Positions 24,731-38,189 of a stretch of 52,388 nucleotides of DNA are shown in pieces. This stretch comes from Alphaproteobacteria bacterium (GTDB lineage Bacteria; Pseudomonadota; Alphaproteobacteria; Rhodobacterales; Rhodobacteraceae). The notes under the pieces were generated by a model. The model saw nothing but the letters and a program-made list of their open reading frames with translations. It was not told the origin of the DNA and did not search any database. Position 1 is the stretch's first letter, and every line of letters starts with the position of its first letter. The stretch covers positions 1 through 52,388 of the forward strand of contig JAUIIJ010000034.1 of assembly GCA_030431825.1 (NCBI GenBank), written 5' to 3'. The position numbers and the translations under genes were made by a program.

Positions 24731-25917
24731 CCCTCTGTCCGCATTTCACGCAGGGCGGTGTTGAGGGGCCAGAGGATCTGGGAATAGAGGGCGGTCACCC
24801 ACAACAGGTTTCCGATGATGGCCGGCACGTAGGGCAGCACCAGCAGCAGGACGAGGGTCACCGAGATGCCAAAGAGACGAACGCCGCCATGCACGTGGCG
24901 CCGGGTTATGTCGCGCCCTTCGACAAGGTGCTGCAACACCCAGACGGCAGCCAGAAAAGTGCCCAGCCCCGCCGTGCCGATGATCCCGTAGTCATAGGGA
25001 TAGGGCGCAAGGAAGCCGACATAGATCTCGCCCGCAAGCGCGACTCCGACCATGACGGTGGACCACATGAGAACGATATGGCCGAACCAATAGCCAAGCA
25101 GCGTTCCGACGTCGCGCGACTTGGGTCTCGCATTGCCGACGCTGTCGAAATAGACCCAGGCCATCGCGAACAGCGAAAAACCTCCGATGGCCATGTTGAT
25201 CAACGCCCCCGCGCCGGGCTTGTAGATGCCCTTTTCCGACAGGGTGACCACCAGCTTGAAGAATCCCTCGCCCAGAAGGATCAGCATGATCAGCCCGAAG
25301 CGTTCGGCGATATGGCCAAGCCGGGGCACGAAACGCTCCAGGCGCAGCGTGCCGATCTTCGGCATCATATATTGCAACTGTATCGCGACGATTCCCGCGC
25401 CAAAGACCCAATAGGCCAGCGGGCGCGGCAGGAAAGCGGAGACCGCGAACAGGATGGCGAGGACAAAGAAGTTCCGGCCCTGCTCATAGGCAAGACCGCA
25501 GCGAACATCCTCGTTTCGACGCGCGCGCCAGTAAAGCAACCCCGTCAGCGCCCGGTTGGCCGCGAAGGCCAGCGCGAAAAAGACCCATCCCTTTCCGGTG
25601 ACGCTATTCAGCGACGCGGCAAAGAACATCACCGTCACGATCTGCGCCGACATGATGATACGATGGGGAATGTCGGTTGAGATATAGAGCGAATTATACA
25701 CCGAACTGTCGGCCCACGCGAAAAAGAACGCGATGAACAGCCCGGTGAACACCAGGAATCCCTGCCAGTCGAGATGGTGAGAGAGATAATTTCCCAAGAG
25801 AAATATGGTGACCACATGGACAAGATCGAAGAACAGCTCGACCCAGTGCACATGGTCGGACGCGTCCTCAACATCCATATGGTGCCGCGGCTTTCGCCAG
25901 ATCGGAAACTCTCTCAT
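24727..25917 (-). CDS. LtrA-family (low temperature requirement A) membrane protein
   Basis: A 396-residue integral membrane protein with about ten helices. The LtrA markers are VHWVELFFDLVHVVTIFLLG near the N-terminus and HIAERFGLIMLILLGEGFFK in the middle. The family is named from Listeria, and its function is unsettled. ATG at 25917 follows AGGGGTGG; the GTG at 25926 is less likely. It is the first gene of a three-gene unit with the K+ channel and FMN reductase, joined by 4-base overlaps. Confidence 0.88.
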   Translation of the reverse strand: MREFPIWRKPRHHMDVEDASDHVHWVELFFDLVHVVTIFLLGNYLSHHLDWQGFLVFTGLFIAFFFAWADSSVYNSLYISTDIPHRIIMSAQIVTVMFFAASLNSVTGKGWVFFALAFAANRALTGLLYWRARRNEDVRCGLAYEQGRNFFVLAILFAVSAFLPRPLAYWVFGAGIVAIQLQYMMPKIGTLRLERFVPRLGHIAERFGLIMLILLGEGFFKLVVTLSEKGIYKPGAGALINMAIGGFSLFAMAWVYFDSVGNARPKSRDVGTLLGYWFGHIVLMWSTVMVGVALAGEIYVGFLAPYPYDYGIIGTAGLGTFLAAVWVLQHLVEGRDITRRHVHGGVRLFGISVTLVLLLVLPYVPAIIGNLLWVTALYSQILWPLNTALREMRTEG

Positions 25918-26200
25918 CGCTACCACCCCTTTTGAAACTGTCGCTTTTCGTTCCGCTCCACGTTTTCATTTACGCAGCCCGCGCTTTCAAGGCCAAGGGG
26001 CTTTTGCAGCCTGCGCCAAGCGTCTTCGGCGTGGATTTCGGACGCCGTTTACGCGTTCGAAGATGGTCGATCCGACTGCACGGCGCGTCGGCCGTTGCGA
26101 GCGTCGGATCAATTCTGCCGGTCCGGGCTCCGAGAGGGTCGCGGCGGCCCTGCCAGAACCGCCGTGTCCGCCGGGAACCCGCCCGGTTGCCGACCCGCGA

Positions 26201-27733
26201 TCAGGAGAGGGCCTCGAGAAAGAGAACGATGCCGACCCCGGAAACAAGACCGATGAGACCGGCGACGAGACGGGGGCGCCATGTCGATTTGCGCGCGGGT
26301 TCGCCGTCAGAGGCCTGGCGTATCAGCGCGGCTTCGACCAGTCCGGGCAGGCGCGGCCCAAAGCGGGCGAGGACACGCGCGGTCTTGCCCAGATCGGAGA
26401 GCAGTGCGGGGGGACCGATGGATTGTTTGATATAGTCCTCGACCACGGGTCGCGCGACTTCCCAGATATTGGTGTGCGGATTCAGCGATCGGGCAACGCC
26501 TTCGACCACAACCATCGTGCGTTGCAGCAGGATCAGTTCGGTTCGGGTTTCCATCCCGAAACGTTCGGTTACCTCGAACAGGTAACTGAGCAGCCGGCCC
26601 ATCGAAATCTGGGTCGCATCCATGCCGAATATCGGCTCGCCCACCGCGCGCAGGGCGCGGGCGAATTCGTCGACATCCTTGTCGGCGGGCACATATCCTG
26701 CCTCGAAATGCACTTCTGCGACACGCTTGTAATCGCGGCGGATGAACCCGAACAGGATCTCTGCATAGACGCGCCGGGTGTATTCGTCGATATGGCCCAT
26801 GATGCCGAAATCATAGGCGATGATGTCGCCGTTCGATGCAACCTTGAGGTTGCCCTGGTGCATGTCGGCATGAAAATAGCCGTCGCGCAGGGCGTGCAGC
26901 AGAAACAGCCGCAGAACGCGCTCTGACAGGTCCGTGCGGTTATGTCCGGCGGCATCCAGCGCGGCGTTGTCGCCCAGCGAAACCCCGTCGGCCCATCCCA
27001 GCGTCATCACCCGCCGCGCCGACAGCGACCAGATGATGGGCGGAAGGCAGAATCCCTCGTCGTCTCGGGTATTGGCTTCGAACTCCGAGGCGGCGGCGCT
27101 TTCCAGTCGCAGATCGAGCTCTCCGCGCACCACCCCGTCGAAATGCTCGATCACCTCCATCGGGCGGAGCCTGCGGGCGCCGGGCGCGAACAGATCGACG
27201 ATGCGGGCCGCGAAATAGAAGGCATCGATATCCTTGCGAAAGGCGCGTTCGATGCCGGGGCGCAGCACCTTGACCGCGACATCCTCACCCGTGTCGATCA
27301 GCCGTGCCTTGTGAACCTGCGCAATCGACGCGGCCGCGATGGGTTCGCTGAACTCCGAAAAGATCTCGGAGACCGGTCGGCCGAGTTCACGCTCGACCGC
27401 GGCCCTGGCTGTGTCGATCGAGAATGGCGGCAGCTTGTCCTGAAGAACACGCAGTTGCGCGGCCAGCTCGTCGCCGACCACATCCGGCCGTGTCGACAGG
27501 ACCTGGCCGAACTTGATGTAGGCGGGGCCGAGCGCCGTCAAGGCGCGGGTGGCCGGGGGCATTTCGGGATCGCCCTTGTAGCCCAGCCACATGAAGGGTT
27601 TGCCAAGCGCGTGCGCCACGAAGCGCAGGGCGCGCGGAGCCTCGAACGCGTCCAGAACCACGTTCATCGCCCCGGTCCGTTCAAGCGTTGCGCCGGTGCG
27701 GATCAGCCGGACGATATTGTGAGGGCCACGCAT
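26201..27733 (-). CDS. ubiB: Ubiquinone biosynthesis protein UbiB (ABC1/ADCK atypical kinase)
   Basis: A 510-residue protein of the ABC1/ADCK family, needed for the ring hydroxylation steps of ubiquinone synthesis. The family-specific motif around KFGQVLSTRPDVV (KxGQ) is at about residues 72-85, the ATP-binding Lys is in VAVKVLRPG, and the catalytic segment is DGYFHADMHQGNL followed by IAYDFGIMG. A C-terminal hydrophobic helix (LVAGLIGLVSGVGIVLFLEAL) anchors it in the membrane. It starts 1 base before the end of ubiE, the usual ubiE-ubiB pair of alphaproteobacteria. Confidence 0.96.
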   Translation of the reverse strand: MRGPHNIVRLIRTGATLERTGAMNVVLDAFEAPRALRFVAHALGKPFMWLGYKGDPEMPPATRALTALGPAYIKFGQVLSTRPDVVGDELAAQLRVLQDKLPPFSIDTARAAVERELGRPVSEIFSEFSEPIAAASIAQVHKARLIDTGEDVAVKVLRPGIERAFRKDIDAFYFAARIVDLFAPGARRLRPMEVIEHFDGVVRGELDLRLESAAASEFEANTRDDEGFCLPPIIWSLSARRVMTLGWADGVSLGDNAALDAAGHNRTDLSERVLRLFLLHALRDGYFHADMHQGNLKVASNGDIIAYDFGIMGHIDEYTRRVYAEILFGFIRRDYKRVAEVHFEAGYVPADKDVDEFARALRAVGEPIFGMDATQISMGRLLSYLFEVTERFGMETRTELILLQRTMVVVEGVARSLNPHTNIWEVARPVVEDYIKQSIGPPALLSDLGKTARVLARFGPRLPGLVEAALIRQASDGEPARKSTWRPRLVAGLIGLVSGVGIVLFLEALS

Positions 27734-27734
27734 G

Positions 27735-28487
27735 TCAGATTTTCCATCCCGAATGCAGGGCCGCGATGCCCATGCTCAGGTTGCGGTACCTGGCATTTTC
27801 GAAACCGGCCTGACGCACCATCGCGAGAAAGCTGTCCTGATCGGGAAAGTTGCGGATCGACTCGACAAGATACTGGTAACTGTCACGGTCGCCGGCAATC
27901 AGCTGGCCCATGCGGGGGATGATGTTGAAGCTGTAGAGATCATACAGTTTCTGCAACCCTTCGTTGGGCAACTGGCTGAACTCGAGAACCATCAGCCGAC
28001 CGCCGGGGCGCAGCACGCGATAGGCCTCTGTCAGCGCCTGTTGGGGGCGGGTCACGTTACGTATGCCAAAGCTGATGGTATAGACATCAAAGCTGTTGTC
28101 GGGGAACGGAAGCGCCATGGCATCCCCCACGACCCAGTTCAGGCTGTCCGCCAGATTGGCGGCCTCGGCGCGTTTGCGGCCCTCGACCAGCATCGGTTCG
28201 GTCAGATCAAGAACGGTCGCGTGACCCTGGCCCGCGCGCTCGAGAAAGCGGAACGAGATGTCACCGGTGCCACCGGCCACGTCAAGCAGGCGCTGGCCCG
28301 GACGCGGCGCGAGCCAGTCCATCATCGCATCCTTCCAGAGCCGGTGGATGCCAACGCTCATCACATCGTTCATGATGTCGTATTTCGATGCGACCGAGTT
28401 GAAAACGCCCTGCACCCGGCCGGCCTTTTCGTTCTCGGGAATGGTCTCGCGACCGAAATGGGTGGTTTTGTCGTTGATCTCTGTCAT
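27735..28487 (-). CDS. ubiE: Ubiquinone/menaquinone biosynthesis C-methyltransferase UbiE
   Basis: A 250-residue SAM-dependent methyltransferase that C-methylates the benzoquinol ring in ubiquinone synthesis. The SAM loop is [14 protein letters not shown]; UbiE markers are [25 protein letters not shown] near the N-terminus, [15 protein letters not shown], and [14 protein letters not shown]. Length matches the family. It is immediately upstream of ubiB, and divergent from mutM across an 86-base promoter region. Confidence 0.97.
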   Translation of the reverse strand: MTEINDKTTHFGRETIPENEKAGRVQGVFNSVASKYDIMNDVMSVGIHRLWKDAMMDWLAPRPGQRLLDVAGGTGDISFRFLERAGQGHATVLDLTEPMLVEGRKRAEAANLADSLNWVVGDAMALPFPDNSFDVYTISFGIRNVTRPQQALTEAYRVLRPGGRLMVLEFSQLPNEGLQKLYDLYSFNIIPRMGQLIAGDRDSYQYLVESIRNFPDQDSFLAMVRQAGFENARYRNLSMGIAALHSGWKI

Positions 28488-28573
28488 CGGGTCTTGCCGC
28501 CTCGCCGTTTCGCCCTTGTTATAGGGCGCTGTGGGGCAGGCACAATGCGGCCCCTTGAACAGAAAGACGTGAA

Positions 28574-29425
28574 ATGCCCGAATTGCCAGAGGTCGAGACA
28601 GTGCGTCGCGGTTTGTCCCCGGCCATGGATGGCCAGATCATCACCCGTGCCGACGTGAACCGGCCGGATCTGCGCTGGCCGTTTCCCGAACGGATGGCGG
28701 ATCGTCTGACCGGGCGCCGTGTCTTGCGGTTGCGCCGCCGCTCAAAATACATCCTCGCCGACCTTGATAGCGGCGAGAGCCTGTTGATTCATCTCGGCAT
28801 GTCCGGGCGGATGACCGTGTCCGGGGATCCGCTGGGCCAGTTTGTACGGAACCACCCGGCGGCGCAGAAACACGATCACGTTGTGCTGCACATGGGCAAC
28901 GGTGCGCGGATCACCTTCAACGATCCGCGCCGCTTTGGCGCGATGGATCTGCTGGACACGCAGACCGCCGAGCAACACAAATTGCTTGCAGGGCTTGGCC
29001 CCGAACCGTTGGGCAACGACTTCAACGAAACCCGCTTGATCGACGCGTTTCGCGGGCGGCAGAGCCCGGTCAAATCCGTACTGCTCGATCAGAAAGTGGT
29101 CGCGGGGCTGGGCAACATCTATGTTTGCGAGGCGTTGTTCCGTGCCTCTTTGTCGCCGCGGCGCAAGGCGGGCAATATCGCTGTCGCCCGCGTTGCAACG
29201 CTGGTTCCGATCATCCGGCAGGTGTTGTCAGAGGCGATCGACGCGGGTGGATCGTCGCTGAGGGATTTCCGGCAAGCAGATGGAGAACTTGGATATTTTC
29301 AGCACAATTTCGACGTCTACGGTCGCGAGGGGCAACCGTGCCGCACGCCGGGTTGTACCGCGCAAATCAGGCGAATCACTCAATCCGGCCGGTCATCCTT
29401 CTATTGCGCGCAATGCCAAAGATAG
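28574..29425 (+). CDS. mutM: Formamidopyrimidine-DNA glycosylase MutM (Fpg)
   Basis: A 283-residue DNA repair glycosylase/AP lyase that removes 8-oxoguanine. The catalytic Pro2-Glu3 start ([14 protein letters not shown]) is intact, the SKYI segment with the conserved Lys follows ([11 protein letters not shown]), and the helix-two-turn-helix has [18 protein letters not shown]. The C-terminal zinc finger has two cysteine pairs (CRTPGC and CAQC). The position next to ubiE and upstream of the crotonase and rpsT is the standard Rhodobacterales arrangement. Confidence 0.97.
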   Translation: MPELPEVETVRRGLSPAMDGQIITRADVNRPDLRWPFPERMADRLTGRRVLRLRRRSKYILADLDSGESLLIHLGMSGRMTVSGDPLGQFVRNHPAAQKHDHVVLHMGNGARITFNDPRRFGAMDLLDTQTAEQHKLLAGLGPEPLGNDFNETRLIDAFRGRQSPVKSVLLDQKVVAGLGNIYVCEALFRASLSPRRKAGNIAVARVATLVPIIRQVLSEAIDAGGSSLRDFRQADGELGYFQHNFDVYGREGQPCRTPGCTAQIRRITQSGRSSFYCAQCQR

Positions 29426-29489
29426 CTTGAAACGCGAAATCTGCGTGGTAAGGCTTCGAATCTGATCGGAACAACCGAAAGCGAAATCC

Positions 29490-30266
29490 ATGGCCTATGA
29501 GACAATCAATGTTGATGTCGATGATCACGTTGCACTGATCCGGTTGAACCGGCCGGATGCGCTGAATGCGTTGAACACGCAGTTGCTGCAGGAATTGTGC
29601 CAGGCGCTGGAAGAGGCGGATGCCAACGAAAAGGTGCGGTGTATCGTTCTTACCGGATCGGAAAAGGCGTTTGCCGCCGGTGCGGACATCAAGGAAATGT
29701 CCGAACTGGGTTTTGGCGATGTGTTCAACATCAACCTCTTTGCCGACGCCACAGACCGGATCGGGCGGATCCGCAAGCCGATCATCGCCGCTGTCGCGGG
29801 CTATGCCCTGGGTGGCGGGTGCGAATTGGCGATGGCCTGCGATTTCATTATCGCCGCGGACACCGCCAAGTTCGGCCAGCCGGAAATCAACCTCGGCGTC
29901 ATCGCCGGGCTGGGTGGTACGCAGCGACTGACCCGTTTTGTCGGCAAATCCAAAGCGATGGACATGAACCTGAGCGGACGTTTCATGCCGGCGGAAGAGG
30001 CCGAGCGCGCCGGTCTGGTCAGCCGTGTGGTCCCGGCGAAAAAGCTGATCGAAGAGGCCACGAGCGCTGCTCAGAAGATCGCTGAAAAGTCGATGATGAC
30101 AATTCTCGCGGCCAAGGAAGCGGTAAACCGCAGCTATGAGACGACGCTCTCGGAAGGGCTGTTGTTCGAGCGCCGCGTGTTCCATTCGATGTTCGCGACC
30201 GAAGATCAGAAAGAGGGCATGGCCGCCTTCCTGGAAAAGCGGCAACCGCAATTCCGCGACAGGTAG
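29490..30266 (+). CDS. Enoyl-CoA hydratase (crotonase family)
   Basis: A 258-residue crotonase. The oxyanion-hole residues lie in RPDALNALN and [10 protein letters not shown], and the acid/base glutamates in the [15 protein letters not shown] and [22 protein letters not shown] segments (GxxxE and PE). The last motif is characteristic of short-chain enoyl-CoA hydratases such as PaaF/FadB1. It hydrates trans-2-enoyl-CoA in fatty-acid or phenylacetate breakdown. ATG at 29490 is followed by [17 protein letters not shown]. Confidence 0.95.
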   Translation: MAYETINVDVDDHVALIRLNRPDALNALNTQLLQELCQALEEADANEKVRCIVLTGSEKAFAAGADIKEMSELGFGDVFNINLFADATDRIGRIRKPIIAAVAGYALGGGCELAMACDFIIAADTAKFGQPEINLGVIAGLGGTQRLTRFVGKSKAMDMNLSGRFMPAEEAERAGLVSRVVPAKKLIEEATSAAQKIAEKSMMTILAAKEAVNRSYETTLSEGLLFERRVFHSMFATEDQKEGMAAFLEKRQPQFRDR

Positions 30267-30447
30267 GGCTGCCGGCAGCGGCTGCGCAAATTGCGGGTTG
30301 GCAAATGCGCGGAAACTGGATAATGACCGCTGCCATACATGCGCGTGCGGCCCGCTCAGGCTAGAATCACACTGGTGGATCAGGAACCGGTTTGGGCTTG
30401 CGTTGCGCAATCGAAATGAACCGAAACCGAACAAAGGTCTGAACACC

Positions 30448-30711
30448 ATGGCAAATTCGCCGCAATCCAAGAAACGCGCCCGTCAGAACCAGGCACGTTT
30501 TGCTGTCAACAAAGCCCGCCGCTCGCGGATTCGCACCTTCCTGCGCTCTGTCGAGGAAGCGATCGCATCCGGTGACAAGGAAGCCGCGACCACAGCCTTG
30601 CGCGCGGCTCAGCCGGAGCTGATGCGCGGGGTCTCCAAGGGTGTCTTTCACAAGAACACCGCGGCCCGCAAGATGTCGCGTCTTTCGGCCCGCGTCAAAG
30701 CTCTGGGCTGA
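30448..30711 (+). CDS. rpsT: 30S ribosomal protein S20
   Basis: An 87-residue basic helical protein that binds 16S rRNA early in 30S assembly. [20 protein letters not shown] is the standard N-terminus and [15 protein letters not shown] the C-terminus. ATG at 30448 has AAAGG 10 bases upstream. A strong intrinsic terminator follows at 30747. Its place just before dnaA is conserved in this group. Confidence 0.97.
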   Translation: MANSPQSKKRARQNQARFAVNKARRSRIRTFLRSVEEAIASGDKEAATTALRAAQPELMRGVSKGVFHKNTAARKMSRLSARVKALG

Positions 30712-30746
30712 CCTCCGGTCCGGATAGGACAAAAGTTAAGTAATAC

Positions 30747-30776
30747 AAAGGCGTTGCAGTGCAGCGCCTTTTTTTG
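30747..30776 (+). terminator. Rho-independent terminator after rpsT
   Basis: AAAGGCGTTGC (30747-30757) pairs with GCAGCGCCTTT (30761-30771) through one G-T wobble, with a 3-base loop, and runs into seven T bases (30769-30775). This is a textbook intrinsic terminator on the plus strand. Confidence 0.9.
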
Positions 30777-31272
30777 TGGCGTGCATCCGTGCAACACCTG
30801 CCGCGCAAACCAGAGATTCTTTGAGCCGGAATCGTGAGTCAATAACAGAGTTTCATTGCCGCTCCGCACCCGAAATTGCTACCACTGTTCCAGCGATTCA
30901 CTTGCTTGGGGGGACAGGCGGTGCGCGTTGCATGACTGAGCTGCATCAGCCATGAAACGGGTTCCATGCTGGGTGGTACGGCTGCCATACCGACCACTTT
31001 TGCTTGCAACGAAATTCCGGTTCCATACCGGTTTTCGCAGCCCTGTCATAACATGTCTGTGTAACAGTGCCTTGTCAGCCTGCGTATTCGATACGAATAG
31101 CGAACCTTGACCCTGTTACCTTGACTGCAGCGCCGATGGAACCGGCGCGTGCAGCATCGGTCCTGCGGCCGGTGCATGGCCTCGTGCGGCGTGAATCCAA
31201 ACCGGGTTCTGCCCCGGTCAAACAATGGAAAAGGCCAAAAGGCCGATAAGCACGGGATGCGTGAGGCGCTGC
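30777..31272. other. dnaA upstream region
   Basis: A roughly 500-base non-coding region before dnaA. It contains GANTC sites (for example GATTC near 30817 and in GCGATTCACTT) recognised by the CcrM methylase of alphaproteobacteria, and the near-palindrome TATTCGATACGAATAG around 31084. I found no TTATCCACA-type DnaA boxes, so an origin here is not supported. It must carry the dnaA promoter, which I cannot place. Confidence 0.5.
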
Positions 31273-32646
31273 ATGACACAAGAAAAATGGGGTCAACTGA
31301 AACTTGGGCTGCTCAAGACGGTCGGACAGAGCAACTATACGACCTGGATTGAACCGCTGGAGTTCGAGCAGTTGCAGGACGGCGTCGCCGTGTTCAATGT
31401 TCCCACCAATTTCATGGGAAACTACGTCAGCCAGAACTTTGCCGATGTCATACTCTACGAACTGAACACCGCAGGCGAGAAGGTTCAGAGAGTCACGTTT
31501 CGCGTGTCGGCGAACAGCACGGCGAAACCGTCGCCCCGGCTGGTATCCGAAGCGCCCAAGGCGGTCGCCGCGAGCGTCGAATCCACCGTTTCGACGGGCG
31601 AAGAGCTTCCTGCTGCGCCGCTGGATACGCGTTTCACCTTTGACACGTTTGTTGTCGGCAAGCCGAACGAGCTTGCCCATGCCGCGGCGCGCCGCGTCAG
31701 CGAAGGCGGTCCCGTCACGTTCAATCCGCTCGTGCTCTATGGGGGCGTCGGGCTTGGCAAAACCCATCTCATGCACGCGATCGCGTGGGAATTGCGCAAG
31801 CGCCAGCCCGAACTCAACGTGCTGTACCTGTCGGCGGAGCAGTTCATGTACCGCTTTGTGCAGGCGCTGCGCGAACGCAAGATGATGGATTTCAAGGTTC
31901 TGTTCCGCTCGGTCGATGTTCTGATGGTCGACGACGTTCAGTTCATCGCCGGCAAGGACAGTACGCAGGAAGAGTTCTTTCACACCTTCAACGCACTGGT
32001 GGACCAGAACAAGCAGATCATCATTTCCGCCGACCGCGCGCCGGGCGAAATCAAGGATCTCGAGGAGCGCGTCAAATCCCGTCTGCAATGCGGTCTCGTG
32101 GTTGACCTGCATCCCACCGACTACGAGTTGCGGCTTGGTATCCTGCAAGCCAAGGTACAGCAGCATCGCGACACATATCCCGGCCTTGAAATCGCCAATG
32201 GCGTGCTGGAATTCCTGGCGCAGCGCATCTCGACCAATGTGCGTGTTCTCGAAGGGGCACTGACCCGGCTCTTTGCCTTTGCGTCACTGGTCGGACGCGA
32301 AATCGACATGGAACTGACGCAGGACTGTCTCGCCGATGTGTTGCGCGCGTCCGAACGCAAGATCACCGTCGAGGAGATTCAGCGCAAGGTCTCGGATTAC
32401 TACAACATCCGGCTGAGCGACATTATCGGTCCAAAGCGGCTGCGGTCTTATGCCCGACCCCGTCAGGTCGCGATGTATCTCGCCAAGCAACTGACCAGTC
32501 GCAGCCTGCCCGAGATCGGCCGCCGGTTTGGCGGGCGCGACCACACGACCGTGATGCACGGTGTCAAGCGCATCGAGGAACTCAAGGTGATCGACGGCCA
32601 GATCGCGGAAGACGTGGAAATCCTGCGCCGCGCGCTCGAAGCCTGA
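31273..32646 (+). CDS. dnaA: Chromosomal replication initiator protein DnaA
   Basis: A 457-residue AAA+ initiator. Domain I begins MTQEKWGQLKLGLLKTVGQS; domain II is the variable linker (about 80-115); domain III has Walker A GGVGLGKT (157-164) and Walker B MVDDVQF; domain IV holds the DNA-binding signature RRFGGRDHTTVMHGVKRIE. The ATG at 31273 is chosen because domain I starts there and GAGGCG lies upstream; the frame extends to 31225 without homology. It is followed by dnaN, recF and gyrB. Confidence 0.98.
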   Translation: MTQEKWGQLKLGLLKTVGQSNYTTWIEPLEFEQLQDGVAVFNVPTNFMGNYVSQNFADVILYELNTAGEKVQRVTFRVSANSTAKPSPRLVSEAPKAVAASVESTVSTGEELPAAPLDTRFTFDTFVVGKPNELAHAAARRVSEGGPVTFNPLVLYGGVGLGKTHLMHAIAWELRKRQPELNVLYLSAEQFMYRFVQALRERKMMDFKVLFRSVDVLMVDDVQFIAGKDSTQEEFFHTFNALVDQNKQIIISADRAPGEIKDLEERVKSRLQCGLVVDLHPTDYELRLGILQAKVQQHRDTYPGLEIANGVLEFLAQRISTNVRVLEGALTRLFAFASLVGREIDMELTQDCLADVLRASERKITVEEIQRKVSDYYNIRLSDIIGPKRLRSYARPRQVAMYLAKQLTSRSLPEIGRRFGGRDHTTVMHGVKRIEELKVIDGQIAEDVEILRRALEA

Positions 32647-32844
32647 TCGACATCACCCTCAAAGTGACATGGGGCGCCCCCGTTGCCCCGTGTCGCCGCA
32701 TTGCCCGGATGCTATTCAAGCGATCTGCCTGCCTGTCGCCTCTTGACGCACAAATCATTCCAGCGGACAAATTCACAAAAAACTTGTGCTGGCCGGGTAA
32801 ACCGCTAGGTTGCCCATCCCGGCCCATGCAGAGGATCGAAGGAC

Positions 32845-33963
32845 ATGAAAATCAGCATCGAACGCGGCACGCTGCTCAAGGCCGTGTCTCAGGCGCAGTC
32901 GGTTGTCGAACGCCGCAATACGATCCCGATCCTTGCCAACGTCCTGATTGAAGCGGAAGGCGATCAGGTTCTGTTCCGCGCGACCGATCTCGATATCGAG
33001 GTTGTCGACAAGGCCCCGGCACAGGTTGAACGCGCCGGTGCAACGACGGTCGCGGCGACGACGCTTCATGAAATCGTGCGAAAGCTTCCCGATGGGGCGT
33101 TGGTGACGCTGACCGCAGATGCCGCCGCGGGTCGGCTGACGGTCGAAGCCGGGCGATCGAACTTTTCCCTTGCCACCCTGCCGCGCGAAGATTTCCCGGT
33201 GATGGCGAGTTCGGATTACGATACCAACTTCTCCGCGCCTGCCGGGGTATTGCGGCGCTTGTTCGACAAGTCGAAATTTGCGATCTCGACCGAAGAAACC
33301 CGCTATTATCTCAATGGTGTGTTCATGCATGTCGCTGATGCCGATGGTGGCAAGGTGCTGCGTTGCGTGGCGACCGATGGCCACCGGCTCGCACGGATCG
33401 ATGCGGATCTGCCCGAAGGCGCAGCAGACATGCCCGGCGTGATCGTCCCCCGCAAGACGGTTGGCGAATTGCGCAAGCTTCTGGATGATGACGAAATGGC
33501 GATTGCGGTCTCGGTCAGCGAAACCAAGATCCGTTTTGCCACGCCCGACATCACTCTGACTTCCAAGGTGATCGACGGCACCTTCCCGGATTATTCGCGC
33601 GTTATCCCGCAGGGCAACTCGCGCCGTCTCGAGGTCGACGCCGCCGAGTTTGCGCAAGCGGTCGATCGGGTGGCCACGGTGTCGTCCGAACGGTCGCGGG
33701 CGGTAAAGCTGCAGCTCGAAGAAGACCGGTTGGTCCTCTCGGTGAATGCGCCCGATAGCGGTGCCGCCGAAGAGGAACTCGCGGTCGCCTATGGGGACGA
33801 ACGGCTCGAAATCGGGTTCAACGCCAAGTATCTGCTGGAAATTGCCAGCCAGGTCGATCGCGAAAACGCGGTGTTCATGTTCAACTCCGCCGGTGATCCC
33901 ACATTGATGCGGGAAGGCAATGACCAGAGTGCGGTTTACGTGGTCATGCCGATGCGTGTCTGA
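32845..33963 (+). CDS. dnaN: DNA polymerase III beta clamp
   Basis: A 372-residue sliding clamp with the usual three repeats; MKISIERGTLLKAVSQAQSVVERRNTIPIL begins repeat 1, CVATDGHRLA lies at the end of repeat 2 and VYVVMPMRV is the C-terminal clamp motif. It tethers Pol III and other factors to DNA. The length and the start after GGATCGAAGG are normal. It lies 198 bases after dnaA, so it may have its own promoter. Confidence 0.98.
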   Translation: MKISIERGTLLKAVSQAQSVVERRNTIPILANVLIEAEGDQVLFRATDLDIEVVDKAPAQVERAGATTVAATTLHEIVRKLPDGALVTLTADAAAGRLTVEAGRSNFSLATLPREDFPVMASSDYDTNFSAPAGVLRRLFDKSKFAISTEETRYYLNGVFMHVADADGGKVLRCVATDGHRLARIDADLPEGAADMPGVIVPRKTVGELRKLLDDDEMAIAVSVSETKIRFATPDITLTSKVIDGTFPDYSRVIPQGNSRRLEVDAAEFAQAVDRVATVSSERSRAVKLQLEEDRLVLSVNAPDSGAAEEELAVAYGDERLEIGFNAKYLLEIASQVDRENAVFMFNSAGDPTLMREGNDQSAVYVVMPMRV

Positions 33964-34017
33964 TCCGGGCCGGCCTGAACGTCGCGCATCGCTGCACCAA
34001 GCACCGGCGTGACAGGC

Positions 34018-37649
<3,632 letters not shown>

Positions 37650-37658
37650 TGTGCTGTA

Positions 37659-37684
37659 GGATCGCGTGCAATCGTGCGCGATCC
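37659..37684 (+). terminator. Hairpin after gyrB
   Basis: GGATCGCG (37659-37666) and CGCGATCC (37677-37684) form a perfect 8-bp stem 10 bases after the gyrB stop. There is no T-run, so termination is possible but uncertain. Confidence 0.4.
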
Positions 37685-37863
37685 CGATAAGTTTGCGTGA
37701 TTTGCCCAAAGGTTTGCGCGGGCAAGGCCAAAACGCATACCGCATGGTTCGGCGATGGTCGCTCATCGAGATTTCGCCTTGGACGACGACAAAGACGGGA
37801 ATTGATGGAGCGTGGGTTGGGGACTGCCAACCTGCTTATTTCCAACACTTTGAGCCGAAGCCT

Positions 37864-38189
37864 ATGAGATACCTGAGCATCAGACGCGAGATCGAAGGCA
37901 GCCTGCCCACCGTGGCGGAGCTCCTTCGCCAGAAGGGCGAACAAGATGCTCTCCGCGCCATGAGCCAAGCGGACATCGAGATCACCGAGGTCGGCTATGA
38001 CAATTGGAACGGCGGCACCGAACTCTGGACTGTCTTTCTTCGTGTCCCTGTCAGCGTTTTCATGCCGATCGAGGCCCGCCGTGGCCAGATCGCCAGGATC
38101 GTCTCAAAGCACCTCGAACTCGTTACTGGCAGGGATAACGGAGACTGGATGAACGCGGAGATCTCGCCGATGCGCGCCCCGCCTCTAGG
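37864..38189 (+). pseudogene. Unrecognised gene, 3'-truncated at a mobile-element junction
   Basis: From ATG 37864 about 105 residues are original: MRYLSIRREIEGSLPTVAEL, a helical start, then a stretch with YDNWNGGTELWTVFLRVPVS followed by FMPIEARRGQIARIVSKH. The DNWNGGT-plus-LRVPV pattern reminds me of N-terminal domains seen on some phage-defence proteins, but I cannot name the family and hold this loosely. The frame then enters the TCTAGG site and the IS481 element, stopping at 38244 within it. Before the insertion the frame would have met a stop at the junction with the IS3 remnant, so the gene was already cut. Its missing effector part is not in the window. Confidence 0.5.

Noticed and set aside
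30777..31272. Replication origin (oriC) upstream of dnaA
   Set aside because: No DnaA-box cluster or AT-rich unwinding element was seen.
37864..38189. Calling the truncated gene a specific abortive-infection family
   Set aside because: The DNWNGGT pattern is suggestive from memory only and the effector part is missing.
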